Shown one piece after another: positions 52,284 to 60,881 of a stretch of 64,000 nucleotides of DNA. A program made the position numbers and the translations under genes. Each line of letters opens with the position of its first letter. Within the stretch, counting starts at the first letter, position 1. Source of the DNA: a candidate division WOR-3 bacterium (lineage in GTDB: Bacteria > Hydrothermota > Hydrothermia > Hydrothermales > JAJRUZ01); the NCBI GenBank assembly GCA_039803925.1, contig JBDRZL010000007.1, positions 1 to 64,000 of the forward strand, given 5' to 3'. The notes beneath the pieces are model-generated. The model was not told the DNA's origin. It ran no database searches and saw only the letters and a list, made by a program, of their open reading frames with translations.

Positions 52284-52871
52284 CTACCTCCTTTTAGGTC
52301 TTACAGGCTTAGTTTCAGTAGGTGCTACAGCCCCCCCAATTGTAGAAACAGTATAAAATTTAGCAACAAAAGAAGCCTCACAACTTCTATCCTGAGATTT
52401 GGATTGATTTATCTTTATTCCTTCAACTGTTACAAGCCTTGATAAAGTGGAAAGTTCAGAAATAAAATTTACAAGATTATGAAAATTAGAAATCACTTCA
52501 AGAGAATAAGGAAGTTCTGTATATTCACCCTTAGAAACAGGGGGATTCCTTGAAAGTTTCACAATTTTTACATCATTTTGAGTTCCCCTCTGTTGAAGCA
52601 GAGTTATAACTTCTTCCGGTTTTTCTTCTGGAGGTAAAAGTTTAAGTGCCTTTTCCCATAAATACTGAAGTTTTTTAATTTCAATCTCCAACTCCGGGAG
52701 CCTTGCCGCAGCTATACGAGCTGTTTGAAGTTCTTTTGAAATTTTTGAATATTTAGCTTCAAGATTTTTAATCTGTGCCTTCATTTTGTTATAGAAAAGA
52801 AAATGATAAATTAAGAATACTATAACTCCAATACCAGCTGTAATTATAAAATATCTTAATTTATTATTCAT
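52284..52871 (-). CDS. pilO: Type IV pilus alignment protein PilO
   Basis: The 195-residue protein has one N-terminal membrane helix (residues 6-26), a coiled coil (QIKNLEAKYSKISKELQTARI) and a periplasmic ferredoxin-like domain with PLLPPEEKPEE-type sequence (LKLLPPEEKPEEVITLL) and FHNLVNFISELSTLSRLVTVEGIKI. It forms a heterodimer with PilN. The stop-start contact with pilN is 1 nt. SD before pilO and pilP is present (AGGAGG type). Confidence 0.92.
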   Translation of the reverse strand: MNNKLRYFIITAGIGVIVFLIYHFLFYNKMKAQIKNLEAKYSKISKELQTARIAAARLPELEIEIKKLQYLWEKALKLLPPEEKPEEVITLLQQRGTQNDVKIVKLSRNPPVSKGEYTELPYSLEVISNFHNLVNFISELSTLSRLVTVEGIKINQSKSQDRSCEASFVAKFYTVSTIGGAVAPTETKPVRPKRR

Positions 52872-53464
52872 TATTTTACCTCCTCTTCCGTAGTTAAACC
52901 AACAGAAACATTAACAGGTATTTGCATGGTGAAAGTTAAATACTCCGTTTCTTCTTCTTTTTTCACATCAATCCTTTCCAGTATCACATTTTCACCAAAT
53001 AGTGGAGAAGATTTTATATTCTGGATAAAATCTGCAATAAATAGGTTAGAAAAAGAAGCTCCTTCAATCTTTATTAAATTTCCTGTGTGGGAAAAGGAAA
53101 TAATCCATACATATTGAGGAAGAGCTTTTGAAAATTCATCAAGAATCATAACCTCAGTGTTTATACTTGAAAGTAGCCTCTTAGCTATATTTACTTTATT
53201 TTCAAAATCTCTTTTTTTTGTTTCCAGTTCATTAACCTTCTTTTGAACCTCCCTCAGAGCAACAAGTTCGGTGCTATCCCTTTTTATTTGACTTTTTAAA
53301 CCGGAAATTTTAACCCTTGAAGCAGAAAAAGAAAAGAATGCCCATAGAACAGAAATTGTGAGTATAAGAGTTCCCGCAATTTCGTATATTCCTATAGGAG
53401 GTAGTGTTATTTTAAATTTTCTTTCTACTTTTTCTTCTGATGGTAATAAATTTATTTTAATCAT
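52871..53464 (-). CDS. pilN: Type IV pilus assembly protein PilN
   Basis: The 197-residue protein begins MIKINLLPSEE, the PilM-binding INLLP motif, followed by one membrane helix (about 30-50), a coiled coil and a periplasmic domain (LPQYVWIISFSHTGNLIKIEGASF). It works with PilM and PilO to make the inner-membrane alignment complex. It overlaps pilM by 4 nt. Confidence 0.95.
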   Translation of the reverse strand: MIKINLLPSEEKVERKFKITLPPIGIYEIAGTLILTISVLWAFFSFSASRVKISGLKSQIKRDSTELVALREVQKKVNELETKKRDFENKVNIAKRLLSSINTEVMILDEFSKALPQYVWIISFSHTGNLIKIEGASFSNLFIADFIQNIKSSPLFGENVILERIDVKKEEETEYLTFTMQIPVNVSVGLTTEEEVK

Positions 53465-54501
53465 AGTATCCCCCTTAAAGATAAACCCAAAGATGGAGCA
53501 AATATAGATCCAATTACCTCTTTGGAGGCCAATTCAAGAAAAGATTCAGGAAGATCTATTCTTTCAAAAGGGTTTAATCTTTCAACTTTTACTCCAAGGG
53601 CCTCTGATAGGTTTTGAGTAAATTCAGGAATTAAAGTGCCACCTCCTGATACATAAATCACATCAGGTGCCTCTTTTTTCTCTATGTAAGCAAAAGTTCT
53701 TCTTATTTCTTCTGCAATGCTTGTAACGTAATCTCTATAAACCTCAAAAGTAACTGCAGAGGATGTTTCTTTTTCACCTTTTATTATTAAGAGGCTATCT
53801 GAATATGAAAGATCAAGCCTTTCCTGCATTAAATTTATAAGATTTCTTACACTTACTCTTATATCCCTGATCAAGTAAGGACCAGTATTTGCAAAATAAA
53901 ATACAGTGGAAAAACTCTTTCCAATATGTAGTATCCCCTTTATATCACTACTTTTTGCAACTTCAGGATAATTGAACTCAAATAAATTATAAAGTGCTAA
54001 AACACTAACATCCAGAATTTTGGGTGTAAAACCTGCAGATTTTAAAACATGAACATAATCCGTAATGGCTTCGTTCCTGGCTGCAACTAACAAGACTTCA
54101 ATTTCGGTTTCACTCACTTCAGGATTTACAATATCTCCATCCACTGATATTTCCGTTGGATCAACACCAAAGTACTGTTCTGCCTGCCATTTTATTTGCT
54201 CTTTTATTTCTTCTGGAGGCAATTTATCCATTTTTATCCTTTTTATATTAATTGCCCTTGGATTGGGAATAAATGTAGCGACATTTTTAATAGCAGGCTT
54301 TTTTTCCTGAATATATCTCTGTAAAACATCAATAACAGTGTCTCTTTCAATTATTTCACCTTCTGCTACTACCTCCTCAGGCAAGTCAGCTTTCCAGATT
54401 TCCTTTACTTTAACATTTTCTTTTGAACCTTCAAGGAGGGATATCCTCACTCCAGAGGAACCCACATCAATACCAAGTAGACCTCTTTTTTTACCGAGCA
54501 T
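53461..54501 (-). CDS. pilM: Type IV pilus assembly ATPase-like protein PilM
   Basis: The 346-residue actin-like protein has GIDVGSSGVRISLLEG at residues 9-24, ALPPEEI-type KLPPEEIKEQIKWQAEQYFG, VLLVAARNEAITDY, and the VIYVSGGGTLIPEF nucleotide-binding turn. It binds PilN in the cytosol. It is the first gene of the pilMNOP-glmS unit with its own promoter upstream. No Shine-Dalgarno sequence is evident before its ATG. Confidence 0.95.
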   Translation of the reverse strand: MLGKKRGLLGIDVGSSGVRISLLEGSKENVKVKEIWKADLPEEVVAEGEIIERDTVIDVLQRYIQEKKPAIKNVATFIPNPRAINIKRIKMDKLPPEEIKEQIKWQAEQYFGVDPTEISVDGDIVNPEVSETEIEVLLVAARNEAITDYVHVLKSAGFTPKILDVSVLALYNLFEFNYPEVAKSSDIKGILHIGKSFSTVFYFANTGPYLIRDIRVSVRNLINLMQERLDLSYSDSLLIIKGEKETSSAVTFEVYRDYVTSIAEEIRRTFAYIEKKEAPDVIYVSGGGTLIPEFTQNLSEALGVKVERLNPFERIDLPESFLELASKEVIGSIFAPSLGLSLRGIL

Positions 54502-54547
54502 AAAAAATATTTATTTTTAAAGAATTGAACTTTTTGTTCATTTTTTC

Positions 54548-54576
54548 ATTATAATATAAAATATAAAAAAAGTCAA
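54548..54576 (-). promoter_or_regulatory. Promoter of the pilMNOP-glmS unit
   Basis: TTGACT (54571-54576), 17-nt spacer and TATAAT (54548-54553) on the minus strand, with a leader of about 40 nt to the pilM ATG. A 9-nt stretch GAACTTTTTGTTC (54527-54539) forms a small inverted repeat in the leader. Confidence 0.75.
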
Positions 54577-54594
54577 TAAAAAAGAGGACTAAAA

Positions 54595-55545
54595 ATGATA
54601 GAACTTTTGCTTTTAATTATAATTATATGGGTTTTTCTTTACCTCATATATAGATTTGCCTTTAAAGTAGTATTAACAGAAAAACGAGGTGAAATTATTC
54701 CTGTTAGAAAAATTGAAATAACCCCAAAACTTATTCTCATTGTTTTGTCCCTTTTTATTCTACTTTATATAATTTCCAGTTTTAGAGAAGTTCCTATAGG
54801 ACATGCACTTTTAACCTTCAATATTTTTACAAAAAAATATGGAATAAAAACTGAAGGACTGCAGTTTGTTCCAAGATTTTTTTATAAAACTCACCTTTAT
54901 AATATAAGAAGGCAGGAATATACAATGACAGCAAGAAAAGGGGAAGGTGAAAAAAAGGATATAGATGACTCTCTATGGTCACCTACAAAAGAAGGGCTTG
55001 AGGTAGGACTTGACCTTACATGCTGGTTTAGAATACCTGTAGAAAATGTCATAAAAATACATAGAGAAATCGGATCTGACTATAACGAAAAAGTAATTAG
55101 GCCTTCAATAAGATCAGAGGTAAGGCATATTATTTCCTCCCACTCAGTAACAGAAATTTATTCTTCGAAAAGAGAAGAAATTCAAAAGGAAATTGAAAAA
55201 AAGATTAAGGAAAGACTTGAAAAGGATGGATTTCTAATTGAAGCAGTTATTTTAAGGGATGTTCATTTTACACCGGATTTTGCAAAGGCAATTGAGGAGA
55301 AACAGATAGCCCAGCAGGAAGCAGAAAGAATGGAATATATTCTTGAAAAGGAGAAAAAGGAAGCAGAAAGAAAAAAAATTGAAGCAAAAGGTAAAGCAGA
55401 TGCTATAAGAATTATAAGTGAAGAACTTAAGAAAAACCCGATGTATATAAATTATCTTTATGTAGATAAACTTTCTGATAAGGTCAAAGTAGTTATATCA
55501 GATAAGGGGACAATTTTGAATTTGCAATCTCTGGATGAAAAATAA
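54595..55545 (+). CDS. SPFH/band 7 (prohibitin-like) membrane protein
   Basis: The 316-residue protein has two N-terminal membrane helices (residues about 1-25 and 45-62), then the SPFH domain (VPIGHALLTFNIFTKKYG, GLEVGLDLTCWFRIPVENV) and a long charged helix with EEKQIAQQEAERMEYILEKE. It lacks a NfeD partner in the window. Such proteins form membrane rings that shield or organise proteases and other complexes. A GAGGA ribosome-binding site precedes ATG. It overlaps the biotin-carrier gene by 11 nt. Confidence 0.85.
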   Translation: MIELLLLIIIIWVFLYLIYRFAFKVVLTEKRGEIIPVRKIEITPKLILIVLSLFILLYIISSFREVPIGHALLTFNIFTKKYGIKTEGLQFVPRFFYKTHLYNIRRQEYTMTARKGEGEKKDIDDSLWSPTKEGLEVGLDLTCWFRIPVENVIKIHREIGSDYNEKVIRPSIRSEVRHIISSHSVTEIYSSKREEIQKEIEKKIKERLEKDGFLIEAVILRDVHFTPDFAKAIEEKQIAQQEAERMEYILEKEKKEAERKKIEAKGKADAIRIISEELKKNPMYINYLYVDKLSDKVKVVISDKGTILNLQSLDEK

Positions 55546-55924
55546 AATTTTAGATCTGCCGGGGACACCTTTAAAAATAATAATAAAAAATAATAAATTC
55601 TTAACCTTTTATATTGAGCATAAAGGCAACAAAGCCCTTGTTTATTCACCTTATGGAAATTTTCTTCTTGAGAAAAAAATAAAAGAAAATCTAAAAGAAG
55701 AAAGAGAAGATAATTCAAGGATTATTTCCCCTATGTCAGGGAAAATAGTAAAAGTATTTAAAAGAGAAAAGGAAAAAGTAAATATAGATGAGCCCCTTTG
55801 CATAATAGAAGCAATGAAAATGCAAAATGAGATAAGATCAAAAAAAGAGGGAATAATTATAAAATCTTTCGCAGAAGAAGAAAAAATTATTAAAAAAGGC
55901 GAACTGATTTTTATTATTGAATGA
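55535..55924 (+). CDS. Biotin carboxyl carrier protein (biotin/lipoyl domain)
   Basis: The 129-residue protein carries a C-terminal biotinyl domain: IISPMSGKIVKVFKREKEKV, then the biotinylation motif EAMKMQNE (Lys as acceptor), and ending KGELIFIIE. The N-terminal half is a variable linker. No carboxylase or decarboxylase subunit is in the window. It overlaps the mutase gene as ATGA. It probably serves a propionyl-CoA or methylmalonyl-CoA-type (de)carboxylase encoded elsewhere. Confidence 0.9.
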   Translation: MKNKILDLPGTPLKIIIKNNKFLTFYIEHKGNKALVYSPYGNFLLEKKIKENLKEEREDNSRIISPMSGKIVKVFKREKEKVNIDEPLCIIEAMKMQNEIRSKKEGIIIKSFAEEEKIIKKGELIFIIE

Positions 55925-57459
55925 AGGATAAAAAATATTATACAAAAGAGGATCTTTCCGAATATAACTTTTTAGAAGGAGATTTAGAGCCAGGTAAATA
56001 TCCTTTCACAAGAGCTATATATAAGGAAATGTATACACAAAAACTCTGGACAATGAGACAGTATACAGGTTTTGGAACTCCTGAAGAAACAAACGAAAGG
56101 TTTAAAAAGATGATAAAGGAGGGGCAAACAGGGCTTTCTTTGGCTTTTGACTTACCTACTCAATTGGGTTTTGATCCAGACCATGAGCTTTCAAGGGGAG
56201 AAGTAGGAAGAGTTGGGGTATCTGTATGGAGTTCAGAATCAATGGAGAGAGTTTTAAAGGATATAGAAATTGATAAAATTTCTCTTTCTATGACAATTAA
56301 TGCAACCGCAGGAATTCTTTTAGCTTTTTACCTTACAATTGCAGATAAAAGAAAAGTTCCCTGGGATAAATTAAGGGGTACAATTCAAAATGATATTTTA
56401 AAGGAATTTGCAGCAAGAGGAAATTACATTTATCCTGTTAAGGAATCTCTAAAACTTTCCCTTGATGTTATGGAGTTTTCTCTTAAAAATGTTTTCAATT
56501 TTTATCCTGTTTCAGTGAGTGGTTACCATTACAGAGAAAAGGGAGCAAATGCCATACAGGAAATAGCTTTTACTATTTCTGATGCAATTGAATATGTAAA
56601 AGGTCTTGCTGAAAGAGGTATTGAGCCTGAAATTATTGGTAAAAGAATAACATTTTTCTTTTCTGCCCATAGTAATTTTTTTGAAGAAATTGCAAAATTC
56701 AGAGCAGCAAGAAGGGTATGGGCTCAAATAATGAAAGAAAGGTTCAAAGTAAAAGATGAAAAAGCGATGCATTTAAGATTTCACACACAAACAGCAGGTT
56801 CAACACTTCAGGCTCAAGACCCTCTTTTAAACATAATAAGGGTTTCTTACCAGGCTTTATCAGCGGTCTTAGGAGGAACTCAGAGTTTACATACAAATAG
56901 TTTTGATGAAGCATTATCCCTTCCAACAGAGGAATCAGCTCTTATGGCTCTAAGAACACAACAGATTCTTGCTTATGAAACAGGAATTCCGGAAATAACA
57001 GATCCTCTTGGAGGTTCCTATTATGTGGAAAGTTTAACAAGAAAAATTGAAGAAGAAACTTTTAAATTACTAAATGAAATAGAAGAAAAGGGAGGAGCAG
57101 CTGAGTGTATAGAAAAAGGATTATTTCAGAAGTGGATAGAAGAAAATGCTTATAAAGAACAAAAAGAAATCGAAGAAGGAACTAAAAAAATTGTAGGTGT
57201 TAATATTTTAAAAAAGGAAAAGGAAGAAAAAATTAAAATATTTAGGATAAAAAGCAAGGGGGAAAGGGAAGAAATAAAAAGAATAAGGGAATTTAAGAAA
57301 AAAAGAGATAAAAGTAAAGTAGAAGAGGCTCTTTTTGCTTTGAGGGAAGGTGCTTTAAGGGGAGAAAACCTTATGAATTATATCATTAATTGTGTTAAGG
57401 CAAAATGCACACTTGGTGAAATCTCTTATGAGCTGGAAAAAATCTGGAAGAGGGTCTGA
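55921..57459 (+). CDS. Acyl-CoA mutase large subunit (methylmalonyl-CoA mutase-type)
   Basis: The 512-residue protein matches the catalytic TIM barrel of cobalamin-dependent acyl-CoA mutases: YTQKLWTMRQYTGFGTPEETNERFK, LSLAFDLPTQLGFDPDHE, TINATAGILLAFY, LRGTIQNDILKEF, SGYHYREKGANAIQEIAFT, RFHTQTAGSTLQAQDP, GGTQSLHTNSFDEAL and the DPLGGSYYVE segment. Its length lacks the cobalamin-binding domain (usually a separate small subunit in such organisms), which is not in the window. The substrate, methylmalonyl-CoA or isobutyryl-CoA, is not certain. Confidence 0.9.
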   Translation: MKDKKYYTKEDLSEYNFLEGDLEPGKYPFTRAIYKEMYTQKLWTMRQYTGFGTPEETNERFKKMIKEGQTGLSLAFDLPTQLGFDPDHELSRGEVGRVGVSVWSSESMERVLKDIEIDKISLSMTINATAGILLAFYLTIADKRKVPWDKLRGTIQNDILKEFAARGNYIYPVKESLKLSLDVMEFSLKNVFNFYPVSVSGYHYREKGANAIQEIAFTISDAIEYVKGLAERGIEPEIIGKRITFFFSAHSNFFEEIAKFRAARRVWAQIMKERFKVKDEKAMHLRFHTQTAGSTLQAQDPLLNIIRVSYQALSAVLGGTQSLHTNSFDEALSLPTEESALMALRTQQILAYETGIPEITDPLGGSYYVESLTRKIEEETFKLLNEIEEKGGAAECIEKGLFQKWIEENAYKEQKEIEEGTKKIVGVNILKKEKEEKIKIFRIKSKGEREEIKRIREFKKKRDKSKVEEALFALREGALRGENLMNYIINCVKAKCTLGEISYELEKIWKRV

Positions 57460-57484
57460 ATCCCTTTTAAAAAACAATTTAAAA

Positions 57485-58666
57485 ATGAAAGAAAAAAAAT
57501 TTGAAACAATCTGTGTTCATAATAAAAAAATCAATTATAAATTAAGAGATATATCAGTTCCCATACATCTTTCCTCAACCTTTTATTTTGAATCTGCTGA
57601 AGAAGGAGGAAAGCTTTTTGAGGGGGAAAAAGAAGGTTTTATTTACACTCGTCTTTCAAATCCAACAATAAAAATTCTTGAAGAAACACTTAAAGAACTT
57701 GAAAATGGAGAAAGGGCTCTTGCTTTTTCCTCTGGCATGGGTGCAATATCAGCTCTTATTTTCTCTCTCTTAAATCAAGGTGATAAGGTTATATACTCAG
57801 ACCCCTTATATGGGGGAACTTTTGCTTTATTCAAAAGGCTTGAAAAAAAGGGATTATTTACCTTTAAGGGTATATACGCCAAAAGATTTACTGAAAAATT
57901 AAAAAAAGAAATTGACAAAAAAACAAAACTCATATACATAGAAACACCTACAAATCCTACCCTTGATATTATCGATATAGAGGAAACTGCAAAAATTGCA
58001 AAGGAAAAGGGAATAATTCTTGCTGTAGATAATACTTTTGCAACTCCCTATCACCAGAGACCACTTGAGCTGGGTGCAGATGTGGTTATACATTCTCTCA
58101 CAAAATATTTAGGTGGTCATACAGATTTAATAGGTGGTGCTCTTATTGGTAAAAAAGAAATAATTGATGAAATCGATAAAGAAGAAAAAGCTCATATAGG
58201 AGCCTGTATATCACCTTTTAATGCATGGCTAACCTTAAGGGGTATTAAAACCCTCGCAGTAAGGATGAAAGTTCATTCTGAAAATGCCATGAATTTAGCA
58301 AAATTTTTAAGTGAACATCCAAAAGTAGAAAAGGTTTTTTATCCAGGCCTTTCTGACTTTGAAATGTATAAAATAGCCAAAAAACAGATGAAAAATGGTT
58401 TTTCAGGTATGCTTTCATTTATACATAAAAATGGAAAAGAAGGGGCTATGAAATTTATCAATTCTTTGAATCTCTGTGTTAAAGCAGTAAGCTTAGGAGC
58501 AGTTGAAACCCTCGTAGAACATCCTGCCTCAATGACTCATTCTACAATGAACGAGGAAGAACTTTTAAAAGCAGGAATACACCCTGGACTTGTTCGAATT
58601 TCAGTTGGAATTGAAAATATTGAGGATATAATAATGGACATAGAAAATGCTTTAAGGAAATCATGA
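57485..58666 (+). CDS. Cystathionine gamma-synthase / methionine gamma-lyase-type PLP enzyme
   Basis: The 393-residue protein starts at ATG 57485 (a start at 57392 would read inside the mutase frame). PLP features are SSGMGAISALIFSLL, SDPLYGGTFALF, IYIETPTNPTLDI, the lysine in HSLTKYLGGHTDLIGGAL and VEHPASMTHSTM near the C-terminus. The family includes cystathionine gamma-synthase, gamma-lyase and methionine gamma-lyase. The last makes 2-oxobutyrate, which leads to propionyl-CoA and would suit the mutase and biotin genes, but this is inference. Confidence 0.88.
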   Translation: MKEKKFETICVHNKKINYKLRDISVPIHLSSTFYFESAEEGGKLFEGEKEGFIYTRLSNPTIKILEETLKELENGERALAFSSGMGAISALIFSLLNQGDKVIYSDPLYGGTFALFKRLEKKGLFTFKGIYAKRFTEKLKKEIDKKTKLIYIETPTNPTLDIIDIEETAKIAKEKGIILAVDNTFATPYHQRPLELGADVVIHSLTKYLGGHTDLIGGALIGKKEIIDEIDKEEKAHIGACISPFNAWLTLRGIKTLAVRMKVHSENAMNLAKFLSEHPKVEKVFYPGLSDFEMYKIAKKQMKNGFSGMLSFIHKNGKEGAMKFINSLNLCVKAVSLGAVETLVEHPASMTHSTMNEEELLKAGIHPGLVRISVGIENIEDIIMDIENALRKS

Positions 58667-59796
58667 AAGAAGATAAGATCTGCGTTATTGGTGCTGGTAT
58701 CGCTGGGATAATGACTTCTTATTTTCTTGATAAGTTTGGTGCTAAAAGAATTACTATTTTTGATAGAGAGGTTCTTGCTTCTGGAACAACTGGTAAAAGT
58801 GCAGGTATTGTAGTTACCCATCTTTTTGATGAAATAGACATTGAATTATCAAAGAGAACAATAAAAATTCTTGAAGATATAAATGAAAAAAGTAAATTTA
58901 AATTTTTAAAAAAATATGATACAGTAACAGGTATTCATGAAGAGGAGAAAAAAACTATACTTGAAAATTTATTAAGAAAAAAATTTGTTGAATTTGAAAT
59001 TTTTTCTCTTGAGGATTTAAAAAAGATATACCCTGTTTTTAAAGAAGAAAAAAAATACATAATTTCTAAAAATGGTCTTTATGTTGATACCGGAGAATTA
59101 CTTTATTCAATTTATTCCTATTTGAAATATAAAAATCATGAGTTTAAATTTTTTAACGAAATAAAAGGATTTGAAATAAAGGAGGGAAAAGTAAAAGCCC
59201 TTATTACTAAGAGAGGTAAGTTTTATTTTGATAAATATATTCTTGCTATAGGTATATGGACTAAAGAAATTTTAAAAAGAGAAGAAATAAATATACCAGT
59301 AAAACCTTACAGAACACAATCTGTTATTTTAGAACTGAAAGAAGAGATTGATTTGCCTATATATAATGACATTCAGCACGGTATTTATTTGAGAAAAGAG
59401 TTAAAAAAAGAAATCTTACTTGGTGATGGAACTGAAAGAAAGGAGCAGGATATTAATAATTTCAAAACTTTTAATGATGAAAGTTTCCTTTTCAGTGTTT
59501 CAGAAAAATTACCCCAAATTATACAGGGTGCAGAAGAATTTGGGATAAAGGGAGGATGGGCATACCTCTGTCTTGCCACACCTGACAGAAAACCCATACT
59601 TTCAAAAATTGAAGATATTGAAAATCTTTATATATTCTGTGGTTTTAATGGACTTGGTATAATGAGATCACCCGCACTTTCTGAAATACTTGCAGAGTGT
59701 GTGCTTGAAAATCTTCCTCTTCCGGGGGAATTCAGCCTAAAGAGGTTTGATGGTATAAATGATTTTGAAATAAAAGAAGGTTTCTATCCTGAATGA
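58663..59796 (+). CDS. FAD-dependent oxidoreductase (DAO family)
   Basis: The 377-residue protein has an N-terminal FAD site VIGAGIAGIMTSYFL (about 8-22), TTGKSAGIVVTHL, a central DTGELLYSIYSYL region, and near the C-terminus GGWAYLCLATPDRKPIL with CGFNGLGIMRSPALSE. This resembles sarcosine/glycine/amino-acid oxidases and other amine oxidoreductases. The substrate is not clear. It overlaps the PLP enzyme gene and the GT4 gene as ATGA. Confidence 0.85.
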   Translation: MKEDKICVIGAGIAGIMTSYFLDKFGAKRITIFDREVLASGTTGKSAGIVVTHLFDEIDIELSKRTIKILEDINEKSKFKFLKKYDTVTGIHEEEKKTILENLLRKKFVEFEIFSLEDLKKIYPVFKEEKKYIISKNGLYVDTGELLYSIYSYLKYKNHEFKFFNEIKGFEIKEGKVKALITKRGKFYFDKYILAIGIWTKEILKREEINIPVKPYRTQSVILELKEEIDLPIYNDIQHGIYLRKELKKEILLGDGTERKEQDINNFKTFNDESFLFSVSEKLPQIIQGAEEFGIKGGWAYLCLATPDRKPILSKIEDIENLYIFCGFNGLGIMRSPALSEILAECVLENLPLPGEFSLKRFDGINDFEIKEGFYPE

Positions 59797-60881
59797 AGAA
59801 GATACTTTTTGCTACTCATTCTCCTTATTATATAGGTGGAGAAAAAAGTATGTTAGATGTTTTGAAAGGTATAAAGAGCTACTTTAATGTTGCTCTTTTG
59901 GTTCCTGAAGGTGAGTTATATGAAATTGCAAAAAAGGAAGGAATAAAAGTTTATAAATTGCCCTTTAAAGATTCTTTGATATGGAAAACAAAGAGAAAAT
60001 TTCTTTTACCCTTATTTAAAAGTGAAATTCCAAAAATTTTAGAGGGATTAAATAAAATTGTTAAGGATTATAATCCCGATATTATTTATACTCATTCTAT
60101 GAAAATGCATTTATTTTTCTCCCTTTTCTTTTTAAAAAATAAAAAAAAACTTGTATGGCATTTCAGGGACATACCAGAAGAAAGTTCAAAATTTATATTT
60201 AAATTTTTTTCAATTTTTCCTAACAGAATAATTGCTATTTCTGAAGGAGTTAAAAGATTTTTCCCTATTAAAAGTAAAATTAGAGTTGTTTACAATGGTA
60301 TAAAAATACCTGAAAAGATAGAAGAAAATAATAATATAAAAAAGAAAAGGTTTACAATATTGAGTGTTGGGAACATCCAGTACTGGAAAGCACAGGATTT
60401 AATAATTGAATGTGCCAAAAGGTTAAAAAATTTTGATTTCTGGATTATTGGTGATGCAATTCATCCAGGTGAAAAGAAATTTAAAGATAAAATAATCAAA
60501 AAAATAAAGGAAGAAAAAATTGAAAATGTTATTTTATGGGGAAAAAGGGATGATGTTTTTTCCTTTTATAAAGAATGTGATGTTTTTTTACATATTCCGA
60601 GGGCAAGAGAAGGATTTGGAAGGGTTATCGTTGAAGCAATGGCAATGAAAAAACCTGTTATAGTATCAAATGTGGCAGCTTTACCTGAAATTGTAAACGA
60701 TGCAGGTTTTCTTGTAAGAAATGGAGATTTAGATGATATATGCAGTAAAATTCTTTTATATTACAATGATGAAAATTTAAGAAAAGAAATGGGGGAAAGA
60801 GGATTCATAAGATATAAAAATTTATTTACACCTGAAAAGATGATAGAAGGGGTTTTAAAATGCCTGAAAGAAATTATTTAA
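59793..60881 (+). CDS. Family 4 glycosyltransferase (GT-B)
   Basis: The 362-residue protein has the N-domain HSPYYIGGEKSMLDVLKGI, a central WHFRDIPEES region, and the C-domain FTILSVGNIQYWKAQDLII, LWGKRDDVFSFYKECDVFLHIPRAREGFGRVIVEAMAMKKPVIVSNVAALPEIV with the conserved E-x7-E motif. These transfer a sugar from a nucleotide donor to a growing glycan. The next two genes are O-antigen polymerase/ligase-like, so it belongs to a surface glycan module. Confidence 0.9.
   Translation: MKKILFATHSPYYIGGEKSMLDVLKGIKSYFNVALLVPEGELYEIAKKEGIKVYKLPFKDSLIWKTKRKFLLPLFKSEIPKILEGLNKIVKDYNPDIIYTHSMKMHLFFSLFFLKNKKKLVWHFRDIPEESSKFIFKFFSIFPNRIIAISEGVKRFFPIKSKIRVVYNGIKIPEKIEENNNIKKKRFTILSVGNIQYWKAQDLIIECAKRLKNFDFWIIGDAIHPGEKKFKDKIIKKIKEEKIENVILWGKRDDVFSFYKECDVFLHIPRAREGFGRVIVEAMAMKKPVIVSNVAALPEIVNDAGFLVRNGDLDDICSKILLYYNDENLRKEMGERGFIRYKNLFTPEKMIEGVLKCLKEII

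Noticed and set aside
57392-57484. Extended start of the PLP enzyme
   Set aside because: These codons overlap the mutase gene in another frame; conserved sequence starts at the ATG 57485.
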